48,672 nucleotides of DNA from Bacteroidales bacterium (GCA_017633985.1 JAGBOF010000030.1:1-48672); one strand, 5' to 3'; counted from the first letter of the stretch, positions 16,017 through 26,349 are shown. Notes: generated by a model from the letters alone, not told the origin. Made by a program: numbers and translations.

Positions 16017-18422
16017 TTAAAATTCAAATGTCAAGCGTGCATTAAGCCTTGTAGGAGTCAAATAATCGGGCACGGCAAACGATGCTCCTGCGTAATCCTG
16101 TACATACATATAGGATATCACGTTCTTATTGCCGAAAACATTCAACCACTCAAGATTTAACCATATCTTTTTTATGTTTTTCATAAAATTGGCCTGTGCC
16201 CATCCGCTTTGCTCGTCTTTAAGCCTGAAAGTAAAAGCCATATCAGCCCTTAAATAGTGCGGCATGCGGAAAACAAAATTGCCTGTCGGCGGATAATACG
16301 GATAACCCGACCCGTAATTAAAATTAAGATACACCCGCATCCACGGCATATTAGGCAAATAATCCTGAAACGACACACTGACGTTAAATAACTGGTCGGT
16401 AGGACGCGGAATATATCCTTGACCGTCATCTTCTATATCCTGCTTGGTCTGCATCAACGAAAGCGTAATCCAAGAATCTATACCCTTGATAAATTCTCCG
16501 AAAAGTTTCATGTCTATTCCCGCAGCATAACCTACGGCATTATTATCAGCCGAATATCTTATCCTCACATTGTCCAATCTATAAGGAATCAAATCCCAAA
16601 GATGTTTATAATATGCGGCAGTTGTCAATTTAAACGGACGGTCCAGCATTTTGAAATTCCAATCCGATGAAAGCACAAAATGAAGCGATTTCTGGGATTT
16701 TATATCAGTATTAAGAACGCCCTGTTCATTCCTGAACTCACGGTAAAACGGGAATTGGGCATAAATACCCGTAGCAAAACGCAAAAGAATATCGGCTTTG
16801 GTCTGCGGTTTCAAAGAAACGGAAGCACGGGGTGAAGGGAAAAACTCTTTATTATATGTCCAATACTGACCTCTTGCCCCTATATTGACATAATACGTTC
16901 CGTAATCTTTGTAAAGTCTGAACTGACGTTGCACGAATCCCGTAATACGCGAAGAAGATATATCATGGTCGGAATTATAATAGTTCTGAAGAAGTGGAGG
17001 TGTTACGGGATCGTATTGTCCTATCGCATCAGGGTTGGAAGGAACAGTATAATCGGCACTGTCCACCATTTTCCATTCCCGTATCTTATCATTGATACGT
17101 TCATACTGATATTTAACGCCCCATGACAAGAATCCGTTATTATAATACTTATATCCCTTATGCTCAAGATTCATTATATCCGCATTAAGTTTATTTCTGG
17201 CGTGCTCCAAATATGTACCGATACCACGGTCAAATTCATCCTCGGATCCCAATCCCCCTGTCTCATACAACCAATACTGTCCCTGAATGTCGTATGTCTC
17301 TTTCTCCGAGGTATTGAACGCAGAGGCTATAAATTTCAGCTGAATATCTTTCTGCGGTGCGTGTGTAAGCATTAATGCTCCGAACAAAGATGTAAATCTA
17401 TCCTGTTCCTGACCGTCAAAATACACCTTAAGATTCATAGACGTGTATATACTGCCGAATTGCGTCTGTCTGGTTTGCGGAATAAACTTATAATTATTGT
17501 CGGATATATTGCCAAGAAAAGCAATCTCCGTTTTCTCGTTCATATCGTATGTAATATATGCCTGCAAATCGTTGAAATCAGAATTATATTCCCCTTCGGT
17601 ATCCAAAGACTTCAAAAGATAGCCCGTTGATTTGTTTCTGAATCCTATTTGATACGTCATACGCGAACCTATCAATCCTTCCAAATGAGCGGTTGCACCC
17701 AACAGGGAAAGGGATGCACTACCCGAAAATCTCTCCTGCGGTTTGCGGTATTTTATATCCAATACGCTGGACATCTTATCGCCGTATTTCGCATCGAAAC
17801 CGCCTGAAGAAAACCTTATATCGCTTATCATATCTGTATTGATAAACGAAAGTCCCTCCTGTTGTCCGTTACGTATAAGCAACGGTCGGAAAATCTCAAT
17901 ATCATTTACATATACAAGGTTTTCGTCAAAGTTTCCTCCCCTTACACTGTATTGCGAAGACAATTCATTGTTGGATGATACACCTTCCTGCGACTTTATG
18001 GTGTTTTCAACGCCTTGATTAACACCCACGCTTATCTTTGCATCCTCGGGATTTATCCTTGTAATACCTTCTTCACGGCTGTTGTCGCCTTTAATCTCAA
18101 TCTGATCCAAATCAGTCGAAGAATGCTTCATACTGACGTTTATTATTTTGGTCTCCCCCGATTTAAAAGTCACAACGGTATCGAAATCAGCGTAACCTAT
18201 ACACGAATAACGTACGGTATACTTCACCCCGGCTTTGAGTTTCAATGTATAATTACCGTCCCTGCCGCTTATCGTTCCCACGGGTCTTGATAAATTCAAA
18301 GTACCTATGCTGACGTTCTCTATATTTTTGCCGTCAGTGTCCGTGATTCTGCCCTTTAATGTCTGGGACTGCACGCTTAACAATGCAAATGCAGCCAATA
18401 TCAATATTACAAAGCGTTTCAA
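16017..18422 (-). CDS. TonB-dependent receptor with carboxypeptidase-regulatory-like N-terminal domain
   Basis: The 801-residue protein has a signal peptide (FVILILAAFALLSVQSQ). Next comes a carboxypeptidase D regulatory-like beta domain (LKGRITDTDGKNIENVSIG, GRDGNYTLKL, residues about 20-105), then a TonB plug (SSQYSVRGGNFDENLVYVND, FINTDMISDIRFSSGGFDAKYGDKMSSVLDI) and a 22-strand-type outer-membrane barrel. It ends in phenylalanine (RLTFEF), as outer-membrane barrels do. No SusD-like partner is adjacent, so it is not a typical glycan utilisation pair and the substrate is unknown. A -7 element at 18459 and flanking repeat blocks on both sides suggest a single-gene unit. Confidence 0.85.
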   Translation of the reverse strand: MKRFVILILAAFALLSVQSQTLKGRITDTDGKNIENVSIGTLNLSRPVGTISGRDGNYTLKLKAGVKYTVRYSCIGYADFDTVVTFKSGETKIINVSMKHSSTDLDQIEIKGDNSREEGITRINPEDAKISVGVNQGVENTIKSQEGVSSNNELSSQYSVRGGNFDENLVYVNDIEIFRPLLIRNGQQEGLSFINTDMISDIRFSSGGFDAKYGDKMSSVLDIKYRKPQERFSGSASLSLLGATAHLEGLIGSRMTYQIGFRNKSTGYLLKSLDTEGEYNSDFNDLQAYITYDMNEKTEIAFLGNISDNNYKFIPQTRQTQFGSIYTSMNLKVYFDGQEQDRFTSLFGALMLTHAPQKDIQLKFIASAFNTSEKETYDIQGQYWLYETGGLGSEDEFDRGIGTYLEHARNKLNADIMNLEHKGYKYYNNGFLSWGVKYQYERINDKIREWKMVDSADYTVPSNPDAIGQYDPVTPPLLQNYYNSDHDISSSRITGFVQRQFRLYKDYGTYYVNIGARGQYWTYNKEFFPSPRASVSLKPQTKADILLRFATGIYAQFPFYREFRNEQGVLNTDIKSQKSLHFVLSSDWNFKMLDRPFKLTTAAYYKHLWDLIPYRLDNVRIRYSADNNAVGYAAGIDMKLFGEFIKGIDSWITLSLMQTKQDIEDDGQGYIPRPTDQLFNVSVSFQDYLPNMPWMRVYLNFNYGSGYPYYPPTGNFVFRMPHYLRADMAFTFRLKDEQSGWAQANFMKNIKKIWLNLEWLNVFGNKNVISYMYVQDYAGASFAVPDYLTPTRLNARLTFEF

Positions 18423-18458
18423 TTCCTCTTTATTATTATTTAATCCCTATTTAAAACG

Positions 18459-18466
18459 CAAAGATA
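18459..18466 (-). promoter_or_regulatory. Bacteroidota -7 element, minus strand (TATCTTTG)
   Basis: CAAAGATA on the plus strand reads TATCTTTG on the minus strand, 37 bp before the TonB receptor start at 18422. Confidence 0.6.
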
Positions 18467-18509
18467 CAAAATTTATTTGCATTAACAACACTTTTATCGC
18501 ATTTGATTA

Positions 18510-18595
18510 AAATAAAACGCCGTTTTACGAAATTAATCTGCGTGATTAATAAAATAATCAGCCTGATTAATTTATTAAAACGGCGTTTTATTTTT
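18510..18595. repeat. Modular intergenic repeat, copy D
   Basis: AAATAAAACGCCGTTTTA at the left end pairs with TAAAACGGCGTTTTATTT at the right end. Between them lie CTGCGTGATTAAT and CAGCCTGATTAAT. It follows the DUF5103 gene on the minus strand and precedes the TonB receptor promoter. Confidence 0.75.
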
Positions 18596-18618
18596 GCTAT
18601 AAGGATGTGCCTGTAAAT

Positions 18619-19872
18619 CTATCGGTTATATTCGACCGTCAAAGTGCCTAACAAACGGTCATAATCATCACTGAAATCATGGTAATACACATATACGGTA
18701 TACACGTTGTTGGTCTCGGAAAAATTTCCTTCCGCAGGAGCCGTCAAAAGCTGTGTATCATTATTATATCGGAACAATATCTGATAATTATAATACCCTT
18801 GTTTCAAATAAAGCGACACATGGTATTGTCCGTCTGCAAAATTCATCTTGCTGTTTGCGTCGGCACGCCAATTATTCATATCCCCCAATACGTAATACGC
18901 TCCTTCCAAAGTTTGCGGCATAGGCAAAAAGAAATGAACCCATGCATAATCGCTTTCAGTGGACGGATTGCTGCCGTATTCGTTACGTATATAAAATTTT
19001 CCGTTCAAATCTTTGTCGTAAGAGTAAGGAAGACGGCTTTTTATTCTCTCTTTAAGCAGATAAACCTGATTCTGTCCGTTTTGAAAATCGAATTTGGCAA
19101 TATATTGCGTCTTCAAACGCAAAGAAGTCATGTCAAAAAATCTGAAATCATTACCCGCAAAAAACTGATTGGACTGATCAAACGAATAATCAATCTTATT
19201 GCCCGACATTCCCCGCATTTTAAGTTGATGCGAAGAATATTCATTTCCGTTTTGCACTGCAATAACTTTCATAAATTGCTCCGGATTGGAGAAAAACATC
19301 CCGTTTTTGCCCGAAACACGCACATTAACTTCCTGATGTGTCTTCATTAAAGAAGCATCCGACGAAGGTTTGATCTCCAATTCCGTTTCCGCACAATCTT
19401 CTGCAACATACATTCTCCGCGTAAAGACAACATTGTCGGGATTGCCCTCGGTAAATACTTTAATTATATAATTACCTGATTTCAAAAGCCGCATATCCCC
19501 CGAAGGTACGGTCTGCGAATAATGAACATAACGTTGAACGGTATTAAACGAATTTTCATAGTTTTCAATTGGCTGCACATCAAAACCTTCTACATACAAA
19601 TCCCTGTCAAGCTTACTTTGCATCCAATCGGAATTACAATGGATGAGCGTATATTCGTATCGGCGGGTATCCTCCCGCAGTTCGTCAAATTCCAAAAGCA
19701 ATGTACCGTTTTTTTGCAACGAAATAACAGGCTGGCTTAACACATCACCGTTTTTATGCAGCATTACCGTTTTTATAAGCGGCGAATACACCCGGTTTTC
19801 ATAAACAAATTGGGCGTTAAGTCCGCAAGTGACCACGCCCAAAAGGAGAATAAACAAAATGAATTTTTTCAT
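18619..19872 (-). CDS. DUF5103 family secreted protein
   Basis: From the ATG at 19872 the product is a 417-residue protein with a clean signal peptide (MKKFILFILLLGVVTCGLNA); an in-frame ATG 12 bp upstream (19884) would only add four residues before it. The sequence matches what I know of DUF5103, a Bacteroidota-restricted family: NRVYSPLIKTVMLHKNG, YEYTLIHCNSDWMQSKLD, NYENSFNTVQRYVHYSQTVP and a C-terminal GAYYVLGDMNNWRADANSKM segment resembling a carbohydrate-binding or early-set fold. Function is unknown. It is expected in the periplasm or outer membrane. It lies 36 bp downstream of the aminopeptidase P gene on the same strand. Confidence 0.75.
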   Translation of the reverse strand: MKKFILFILLLGVVTCGLNAQFVYENRVYSPLIKTVMLHKNGDVLSQPVISLQKNGTLLLEFDELREDTRRYEYTLIHCNSDWMQSKLDRDLYVEGFDVQPIENYENSFNTVQRYVHYSQTVPSGDMRLLKSGNYIIKVFTEGNPDNVVFTRRMYVAEDCAETELEIKPSSDASLMKTHQEVNVRVSGKNGMFFSNPEQFMKVIAVQNGNEYSSHQLKMRGMSGNKIDYSFDQSNQFFAGNDFRFFDMTSLRLKTQYIAKFDFQNGQNQVYLLKERIKSRLPYSYDKDLNGKFYIRNEYGSNPSTESDYAWVHFFLPMPQTLEGAYYVLGDMNNWRADANSKMNFADGQYHVSLYLKQGYYNYQILFRYNNDTQLLTAPAEGNFSETNNVYTVYVYYHDFSDDYDRLLGTLTVEYNR

Positions 19873-19908
19873 TATCAAAGTCATTAATATGTTTAACCGA
19901 AATGTCCG

Positions 19909-21300
19909 CTATTTTGCCATTTCAGCTTCAACTTCTTCTATTGTTTTAGGAATAGGTTTACCTAATAATCGGCAACCGTTTTTGGTTATAAGCACATCGT
20001 CTTCTATTCTTATGCCGCCGAAGTCTTTGAATTTCTCCACTTCCTTGTAATTGATAAACGAAGAGCATTTCTTTTCTGCTTTCCACATGTCAATCAATGC
20101 AGGAACGAAGTAGCAACCAGGCTCATCGGTTATAACAAATCCTTGTTTCAATTCTCTGCCAAGACGTAACGATGCCAATCCGAACTGTGTCGAGCGGATG
20201 TTTTTCTTATCATAACCTACGTAATTCTCACCGTAGTTTTCCATATCGTGAACATCCAATCCCATCATGTGACCCAATCCGTGAGGCATGAACATTCCCA
20301 TTGCTCCTTGCTCAACTGCTTCGTGTATGTCGCCTTTCATCAATCCTATTGCCTTCAATCCTTCGCCTAACTTCTGAACTGCGGCTTTGTGAATGTCAGA
20401 ATATTTTACGTTTGGCTTACAAAGGTCAAATACTAACAGTTGTGCATCCAATACTGCCTGATATATTGCTCTTTGTCTGTCGTCAAATTTTCCGCCTACG
20501 GGAACCGAACGCGTTATATCCGAGCAATAACCCATCAAGTTCTCACATCCTGCATCCGAAACGACCATTCGGCCTTTTTTAATCTTCAAACTATGGTCAT
20601 GTCCGTGCAAAATCTCGCCGTGAGTTGTCAATATAATAGGGAAAGACACTGGTCCGCCGCCTGCAAGTGCGATACCCTCCATAGTACCTGCGATTTGGTA
20701 TTCGTAAGTTCCCACTTTGGCAGCCATGTGCATCATAGTAGTGTGCATATCATACGCCGTAGCTATGGCATTCTCTATTTCAGCAATCTCTTCTTCGCTC
20801 TTGATGGAACGTTGCTTAACACAAGCGGCAATAAGTTCCACCGAAACGTATGCAGCAATGAATTCGCTTCGGATATGTAACAAATCAGCAACAAATTCCA
20901 CGTTTTCACGGCGGTATTGAGGCACAAAATGAACTTTTCTTCCCGCAAAAACGGCTTTATCTATCAGATTACGAAGGTCTTTAATTGTTCCGCTGTGTTT
21001 AACACCTATGGCCTTGGCTCTTTCTGCCAATGTAGGAACAGGACCCGTCCAAATAATGTCGCTGATATCCACTTCCTCTCCGAAAAGATACTCATCGCCC
21101 GATTCAACGTCAATAACGCCGACCAGACCTTGCAAATCATATCCGAAAAAGTATTTAAAAGTGGAATCCTGACGGAAAGAATAAGTATTAGCTTGGTAAT
21201 TAAAAGCCGAATCAGAGTTTCCGACGATAAGGATTAAGCCTTTGGAAACGTCTTTCATTAATTGTTTACGCCTGTCAACGTAAGTTTTCTTTGCAAACAT
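19909..21300 (-). CDS. pepP: Xaa-Pro aminopeptidase (aminopeptidase P, M24B)
   Basis: The 463-residue protein has the N-terminal creatinase-like domain (SNSDSAFNYQ-like region, FKYFFGYD, DEYLFGEE) and a C-terminal pita-bread metallopeptidase domain. The five metal ligands are present: two aspartates in VSDAGCENLMGYCSDITRS, histidine in HGLGHMMGLDVHD, and glutamates in TDEPGCYF and GIRIEDDVLI. The enzyme removes N-terminal residues before proline in the cytoplasm using two metal ions, usually manganese. It starts 27 bp after the rhuM-like stop on the same strand. Confidence 0.88.
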   Translation of the reverse strand: MFAKKTYVDRRKQLMKDVSKGLILIVGNSDSAFNYQANTYSFRQDSTFKYFFGYDLQGLVGVIDVESGDEYLFGEEVDISDIIWTGPVPTLAERAKAIGVKHSGTIKDLRNLIDKAVFAGRKVHFVPQYRRENVEFVADLLHIRSEFIAAYVSVELIAACVKQRSIKSEEEIAEIENAIATAYDMHTTMMHMAAKVGTYEYQIAGTMEGIALAGGGPVSFPIILTTHGEILHGHDHSLKIKKGRMVVSDAGCENLMGYCSDITRSVPVGGKFDDRQRAIYQAVLDAQLLVFDLCKPNVKYSDIHKAAVQKLGEGLKAIGLMKGDIHEAVEQGAMGMFMPHGLGHMMGLDVHDMENYGENYVGYDKKNIRSTQFGLASLRLGRELKQGFVITDEPGCYFVPALIDMWKAEKKCSSFINYKEVEKFKDFGGIRIEDDVLITKNGCRLLGKPIPKTIEEVEAEMAK

Positions 21301-21327
21301 AGTCTTTATATTTTTTATTTTGTTAAT

Positions 21328-22335
21328 TTACTTGTTTAACTTCCTTTGATAATCTATCAAAGTATCCAAATATTCTTCTTCTATCGGAGAAAGTGTCCGC
21401 CTTTGATACTTTCTGTACTCGGCAAGTGCCTTTTCCATCGCCTGATTGTGCGAAACAGTGCCTGCATTATCCAATATATCCGTTCCTGTTGCGGAAAGAA
21501 TATTATCTAACTGCTTAATATAATCTTTCATATACACGGGAGTATGACGCATTGCCTGAATTTCTGCAAAATCAAAGTAACCGGAGACAAGATTATTCAT
21601 AACCTTTAACTCTTCTTTGGAAAGATAATTTTTAGCTACTTTTATATCCTTTATACTTGGTAAATTACCCTCAAAACTTGTCAATCCCATAAAAGGTTTT
21701 TCGCTGTCAGCCCTCAAGTATATCAACTCGGCTGCGGTATGTCCATGAACAGCAAAATGTATTTTGTTTTGAACGATTTGAAAGAACTTAACGGATTCCT
21801 GACTTTTAGGATTGTAATCCGCACTTGTGGCATAAATATCCAAAACTTGACGGTAAAGAACTTTTTCAGATGACCGTATATCACGGATTCTGTCTAACAA
21901 TTCTTTCCAATATGTTCCGCCGCCATTGTTTTTCAACCTTACATCATCCATTGTAAATCCCTTTACAATGTATTCATGTAAGCGCTCGGTAGCCCACCTC
22001 CTGAATGCAGTACCTTGCGAAGAGCGCACCCTGTAACCTACCGCTATTATAACGTCAAGATTATATAATTTAACGTTTTTGGTTTGTGTCTTATTAAGTA
22101 TAGCACCATGCGGAGTGGTATGTGAATAATTTGCACACACCACCGATTTCTCTAATTCATTTTCATCAAAAATATTCCTTAAGTGCTTAGATATTGTAGT
22201 TCTATCCTTACCGTACAGGGTGGCTATTTGGTCTTGGGACAACCAAATATTGTCTTGTTGCAGTCTTACATCAAGTTTAACCTTTCCGTCCTCGGATTGA
22301 TACAGTATAATATCATCTGAATAGTTTTCCTCCAT
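21328..22335 (-). CDS. RhuM family protein
   Basis: The 335-residue sequence carries the RhuM signature: IILYQSEDGKVKLDVRLQQD, a helix-turn-helix-like WLSQDQIATLYGKDRTTISKH, KNVKLYNLDVIIAVGYRVRS and FRRWATERLHEYIVKGF. The C-terminal half (LLDRIRDIRSSEKVLYRQVLDIYATS, FAVHGHTAAELIYLRADSEK) is helical and has a His-containing segment reminiscent of the Fic/Doc-related part of this family. RhuM was first noted in a Salmonella pathogenicity island; its molecular function is not established, and homologues are scattered and horizontally mobile. Here it sits between housekeeping genes without mobile-element remains. Confidence 0.8.
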   Translation of the reverse strand: MEENYSDDIILYQSEDGKVKLDVRLQQDNIWLSQDQIATLYGKDRTTISKHLRNIFDENELEKSVVCANYSHTTPHGAILNKTQTKNVKLYNLDVIIAVGYRVRSSQGTAFRRWATERLHEYIVKGFTMDDVRLKNNGGGTYWKELLDRIRDIRSSEKVLYRQVLDIYATSADYNPKSQESVKFFQIVQNKIHFAVHGHTAAELIYLRADSEKPFMGLTSFEGNLPSIKDIKVAKNYLSKEELKVMNNLVSGYFDFAEIQAMRHTPVYMKDYIKQLDNILSATGTDILDNAGTVSHNQAMEKALAEYRKYQRRTLSPIEEEYLDTLIDYQRKLNK

Positions 22336-22447
22336 ATCGTACAGCGTCGTTTTCAGTTTGCAATATTATGAAATTTTATCCACTTGAACAAAAGTTTTAT
22401 AAAAAATATTCAAAATCATTGATAAAAAACCTGACATAACATACCGC

Positions 22448-22530
22448 AAAAATAAAACGCCGTTTTAAAAAATTAAAACAACGTTTCAGTAAATTAATAC
22501 GGCGTTTTAATTTCTTAAAACGCCGTATCG
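22448..22530. repeat. Modular intergenic repeat, copy E
   Basis: AAATAAAACGCCGTTTTA, then TAAAACAACGTTTCAGTAAATTA-like inner sequence, then ATACGGCGTTTTAATTTC and TTAAAACGCCGTAT. The words can pair in more than one way. It lies immediately downstream of rny on the minus strand. Confidence 0.7.
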
Positions 22531-22548
22531 CTAAATTATTATTTATCT

Positions 22549-24090
22549 TTATTTTGCATAATTGACCGCACGGGTTTCCCTGATTACAGTTACCTTTATC
22601 ATTCCAGGGAATACCATCTCCGTTTGTATCTTTTTAGATAAATCAAGTGATAATTGAGTCGCTTCATTGTCGGAAATCTTATCAGCGGCAACAATAACAC
22701 GCAGTTCCCTTCCTGCCTGAATTGCGTATGTCTTTACAACACCGTTGTAACTCATAGCCATCTCCTCCAATTTATTCAATCGGTTAATATATGCCTCCAC
22801 AACCTCACGGCGTGCTCCAGGTCTTGCTCCTGAAATAGCATCACAAACCTGAACAATAGGTGCATAAAGACTTGTCATTTCTATTTCGTCATGATGGGCT
22901 CCTATTGCATTGCATATTTCTGGCTTTTCTTTAAATTTTTCCGCCAACTTCATACCGTGAATTGCATGAGGAAGTTCTGGCTCGTCATCAGGCACTTTAC
23001 CTATATCGTGTAACAGTCCCGCACGTTTTGCAATCTTCGGATTCAAACCTAATTCTGCCGCCATTGTTGCACATAAATTTGCGACCTCACGTGAATGCTG
23101 CAAAAGATTCTGACCGTAAGATGAGCGGTATTTCATCTTACCTACCATACGGACTAATTCGTGATGAAGATTTACTATACCCAAGTCTATACAAACACGC
23201 TTACCTGCTTCCATCACCTCCTGTTCAACCTGTTTCTTGGTTTTGGCAACCACTTCCTCTATTCTTGCAGGATGTATACGACCGTCGGTTACAAGTTTGT
23301 GCAATGACAATCTGGCAATCTCCCTTCTTATTGGATCAAAACATGAAAGCAATATCGCATCAGGTGAATCATCAATAATAACTTCCACTCCCGTAAGGTT
23401 CTCAAGAGTACGGATGTTTCTTCCTTCCCTGCCTATAATTCTTCCTTTTACTTCTTCGTTCTCAAGATTAAAGACGGATACGGTATTTTCAATAGCCGTT
23501 TCTGCAGCCGTACGCTGTATGGATTCTATAACGATTTTCTTCGCCTGCTGATTGGCTGTCATCTTGGCTTCTTCCACAACTTCCATTATCTTACCCATAG
23601 CATCGGATTTCGCTTCCTCTGTCAATGTTTCAACAAGTTGTGCTTTAGCCTCCTGGGCAGATAATCCTGCAATTTGTTCTAACTTCTGAACACTCTCCTG
23701 ATAAGCTTTTTCTACTTCCTGCTGTCTTGCAACAAGCCGGTCGGCTTGTTTCTTTAAGGCATCTTTAGCATTGTTATATTCAACGCTCTTCTTTTTAAGT
23801 TCTTCTACTTCTTTATTGAAAGCTTGTTCCTTTTGACGCAATTTTTGTTCGTTTTGAGCAACTTTATTAGTTCTTTCGCGGCATTCTTTTTCGTTGTCCG
23901 CTTTCATTTGCAAAAACTTTTCTTTTGCCTGTAAAAGTTTCTCCTTTTTAATTATCTCCGCCTTGTCTTCAGCTTCCTTTACAATATCTTCACTCTTTTT
24001 TACAAGAGTTTTCCGCATCTTCGTAGTTGCAAGCAATATTCCCAAACCGCATGCAACTACTGCGACAATTACATTTATTAATATACCCAT
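22549..24090 (-). CDS. rny: Ribonuclease Y
   Basis: The 513-residue protein has an N-terminal membrane segment ([19 protein letters not shown]), a long charged coiled coil (residues about 30-200), a KH domain with [12 protein letters not shown], and an HD phosphohydrolase domain with AGLLHDIGK and a following AIGAHHDE. It ends with the conserved RNase Y tail ([12 protein letters not shown]). RNase Y is a membrane-attached endoribonuclease that begins mRNA decay. The order coiled-coil gene, zapA, 6S RNA, rny matches the conserved Bacteroidota arrangement as I know it. Confidence 0.92.
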   Translation of the reverse strand: MGILINVIVAVVACGLGILLATTKMRKTLVKKSEDIVKEAEDKAEIIKKEKLLQAKEKFLQMKADNEKECRERTNKVAQNEQKLRQKEQAFNKEVEELKKKSVEYNNAKDALKKQADRLVARQQEVEKAYQESVQKLEQIAGLSAQEAKAQLVETLTEEAKSDAMGKIMEVVEEAKMTANQQAKKIVIESIQRTAAETAIENTVSVFNLENEEVKGRIIGREGRNIRTLENLTGVEVIIDDSPDAILLSCFDPIRREIARLSLHKLVTDGRIHPARIEEVVAKTKKQVEQEVMEAGKRVCIDLGIVNLHHELVRMVGKMKYRSSYGQNLLQHSREVANLCATMAAELGLNPKIAKRAGLLHDIGKVPDDEPELPHAIHGMKLAEKFKEKPEICNAIGAHHDEIEMTSLYAPIVQVCDAISGARPGARREVVEAYINRLNKLEEMAMSYNGVVKTYAIQAGRELRVIVAADKISDNEATQLSLDLSKKIQTEMVFPGMIKVTVIRETRAVNYAK

Positions 24091-24165
24091 AATCTTTGTT
24101 TTATCAGTATTCAGTTCTTTCGTTCAAACATTCCGATAAAACAATTGTATTGATAAAATAAAAAA

Positions 24166-24377
24166 GACTGCATCCCGCCGAAAACATTGGAGTATCTGCA
24201 AAAACTCCTTTATGAAGGTTTTAGGCTTTAAACGGTATCAAGCTTCCGCCGCTTGTGTTACCAAGATTTACATATTTGAACATGTAAATTGGGGTCTGCT
24301 TTAGCCGTCAATTGCACCCGTTTCTGTATTATTACTGTTGAGTTTGCGAACTGTTATTTCCGACAACGAATGCAATC
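24166..24377 (-). ncRNA. ssrS: Probable 6S RNA
   Basis: On the minus strand, a 5' segment (24377-24364, GATTGCATTCGTTG) pairs with a 3' segment (24180-24166, CGGCGGGATGCAGTC) over 14 base pairs with one bulged G, and a T-rich run follows at 24165-24152. Inside are an AAACGG/CCGTTT stem (24323-24318 with 24235-24230) and an apical hairpin, CCAA-TTTACAT with ATGTAAA-TTGG, at 24292-24261. Length of about 212 nt, a long closing stem, a large internal bubble and an apical rod are the 6S layout. The position between zapA and rny is where 6S RNA is found in several phyla next to zapA. 6S RNA binds housekeeping RNA polymerase in stationary phase. Not verified by a covariance model. Confidence 0.75.
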
Positions 24378-24426
24378 TTTTATCTCTGTATTTTATTTCA
24401 AAAAACTTTACGACCTCTTATTCTAT

Positions 24427-24729
24427 TCAGTCTAAATTTGCGGAAAGGTATTCATTTATATCTTTTAATTTCTCCAATAACTTTCCGTTTGCTTCGGCAT
24501 CACCTGCCGCTTTCTTATTTCTTATTGCGGATACGGTACTTTCCAATAAAGCCATAGCTAAAAGATCTTGTTTATCTCTGTATACTGCACCCTTTGCAGC
24601 ATATCTTTGCACCGATTCTTCTATCAACGTACCCGCTTGACGGAATATTTCTTCATCCTCACGCCTTACCCTTACCGAATAAGGCCGCTGTAAAATATCT
24701 ATCTTTATCGTCAAACTACTATCCGTCAT
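24427..24729 (-). CDS. zapA: Cell division protein ZapA
   Basis: The 100-residue protein matches ZapA: SLTIKIDILQRPYSVRV at the N terminus with the family's arginine-bearing strand, EEIFRQAGTLIEESVQRY, and a C-terminal helix (LAMALLESTVSAIRNKKAAG) that forms the dimer coiled coil. ZapA binds and bundles FtsZ filaments at midcell. Its start overlaps the end of the upstream coiled-coil gene by 11 bp, implying cotranslation. The probable 6S RNA follows. Confidence 0.85.
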   Translation of the reverse strand: MTDSSLTIKIDILQRPYSVRVRREDEEIFRQAGTLIEESVQRYAAKGAVYRDKQDLLAMALLESTVSAIRNKKAAGDAEANGKLLEKLKDINEYLSANLD

Positions 24730-25039
24730 TATCCTTTGAAATTATCGAAATACTTTTATTTATTTTTCTCAATAAATCGTTTATTATCAGTTTGCTTTCA
24801 GAAACATCTGAACAGTTGTTTAATATATTTGTTAAGTTACTTATATTTTTATTTTCCTTCAATTCTCTGTTTTGCATCACCGTATCGTATACCTGTTTTT
24901 GCAATGACTCTATCTCCCTATCCTTATCCTCCAACAAAGATTTCAATCTTTTGTTTTCAGATACCGCTTGCTGTATCCTTATATCTATTTCCTCTAATAT
25001 TTTGTCTGCTTCACTCACAACGATACTTTGCCATTTCAA
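24719..25039 (-). CDS. Small coiled-coil protein upstream of zapA
   Basis: The 106-residue protein has a heptad-rich central helix (ILEEIDIRIQQAVSENKRLK, LLEDKDREIESLQKQVYDTV) and a second short amphipathic helix near the C terminus. It has no signal peptide and no catalytic motif. The overlap with zapA suggests a partner role in division, perhaps ZapB-like, but that is inference from position and coiled-coil content. A TAAATTTG word lies only 5 bp upstream of the start, so transcription might be nearly leaderless; this is uncertain. Confidence 0.65.
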   Translation of the reverse strand: MKWQSIVVSEADKILEEIDIRIQQAVSENKRLKSLLEDKDREIESLQKQVYDTVMQNRELKENKNISNLTNILNNCSDVSESKLIINDLLRKINKSISIISKDNDG

Positions 25040-25091
25040 ATTGCAAATTTATTACATTTATATGATATATGCAAAATTTACCCTACATTTT

Positions 25092-26300
25092 TTATTCAAT
25101 AGGCAATTGGTGCCCCATCTTATCCTTTTTGGTCTTCAAATAATGAAAATCATATTCATTAGGTTCTATCACAATGGGAACGATTTCTGATATTTTTATA
25201 CCGAATCCTTCCAATCCTATTCTTTTCAACGGATTGTTGGTCATAAGGCGCACTCTTGTTGCATTCATATCTCTTAAGATTTGGGCGCCTATTCCGTAAT
25301 TTCTCTCATCGGCTTTAAAGCCCAATGCCAAATTAGCCTGAACAGTGTCCATACCTTCATCCTGAAGTTTATACGCATGCAGTTTATTTACCAAACCGAT
25401 ACCTCTGCCCTCTTGATTCATGTATACAACCATACCCTTACCTTCGCGCTCTATTTGCTGCATTGCAGTATGCAACTGATCTCCACAATCACAACGCATA
25501 GAACCGAAAATATCTCCCGTAGCGCAACACGAATGAACCCTTACCAATACAGGTTCGTCTTTCTTCCATTCTCCTTTTTTTATAACCAAATGGGTAAATC
25601 CGTTATTCTTTTGTGAATATGCTATCAGTCTGAAGTGTCCCCATTTGGTAGGAAAATCAACTTCTTCGTGCTTTTCTATAAGCGTTTCGTGATTCAAACG
25701 GTAAGCAATCAAATCCTCAATGGATATGATTTTCAAGTTGTATTTTGCAGCAAATTCCTTCAAGAAAGGTAATCTTGCCATCGTACCGTCATCATTCATA
25801 ATTTCCATCAATGCACCTACCGGTTGTAATCCTGCCAAACGGCACAAATCAACCGTAGCCTCGGTGTGACCTGCACGTTTAAGCACACCTTCATCCTGTG
25901 CATACAAAGGATTTATATGTCCCGGACGACCGAAATCCGAAGCTTTTGCCTGCGGATTTGCCAAATGCCGTATCGTTTCACATCTGTCATGGGCAGATAC
26001 CCCCGTTGTACAGCCTTCAAGTTTATCAACCGTAACCGTAAAAGGCGTTCCCAATACAGAAGTATTATCCGTTACCTGATGCGGCAAATCCAATTCTTTA
26101 CAACGTGATATAGTTATAGGAGTGCATAACACACCTCTTGCATGTTTTAACATAAAATTAACTTTATCAGGTGTAATCTTTTCTGCGGCAATAATCAAAT
26201 CTCCCTCATTTTCTCTGTCTTCATCATCCACAACTATCACGAACTCACCGCGTCTGATATCCTCTATTGCTTCTTCTACCGTATTTAATTTTGTGTTCAT
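25092..26300 (-). CDS. ribBA: Bifunctional DHBP synthase / GTP cyclohydrolase II
   Basis: The 402-residue fusion begins with 3,4-dihydroxy-2-butanone-4-phosphate synthase ([44 protein letters not shown]; residues 1-200) and continues with GTP cyclohydrolase II (residues about 205-400). The second part has zinc cysteines in [17 protein letters not shown] and the substrate loop [18 protein letters not shown]. It supplies both precursors of riboflavin. No FMN riboswitch-like element is apparent in the 50-bp leader. It has a divergent promoter shared with the LysE-family gene region. No other rib gene is in the window. Confidence 0.92.
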   Translation of the reverse strand: MNTKLNTVEEAIEDIRRGEFVIVVDDEDRENEGDLIIAAEKITPDKVNFMLKHARGVLCTPITISRCKELDLPHQVTDNTSVLGTPFTVTVDKLEGCTTGVSAHDRCETIRHLANPQAKASDFGRPGHINPLYAQDEGVLKRAGHTEATVDLCRLAGLQPVGALMEIMNDDGTMARLPFLKEFAAKYNLKIISIEDLIAYRLNHETLIEKHEEVDFPTKWGHFRLIAYSQKNNGFTHLVIKKGEWKKDEPVLVRVHSCCATGDIFGSMRCDCGDQLHTAMQQIEREGKGMVVYMNQEGRGIGLVNKLHAYKLQDEGMDTVQANLALGFKADERNYGIGAQILRDMNATRVRLMTNNPLKRIGLEGFGIKISEIVPIVIEPNEYDFHYLKTKKDKMGHQLPIE

Positions 26301-26349
26301 AAATCATTTTTCTTTAAATAAGTTGCGTCTTATTTGTTCAAATATTTTG

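Noticed and set aside
21328-22335. Fic/Doc toxin gene
   Set aside because: No HPFxxGN Fic motif is visible; the N-terminal signature is that of the RhuM family.
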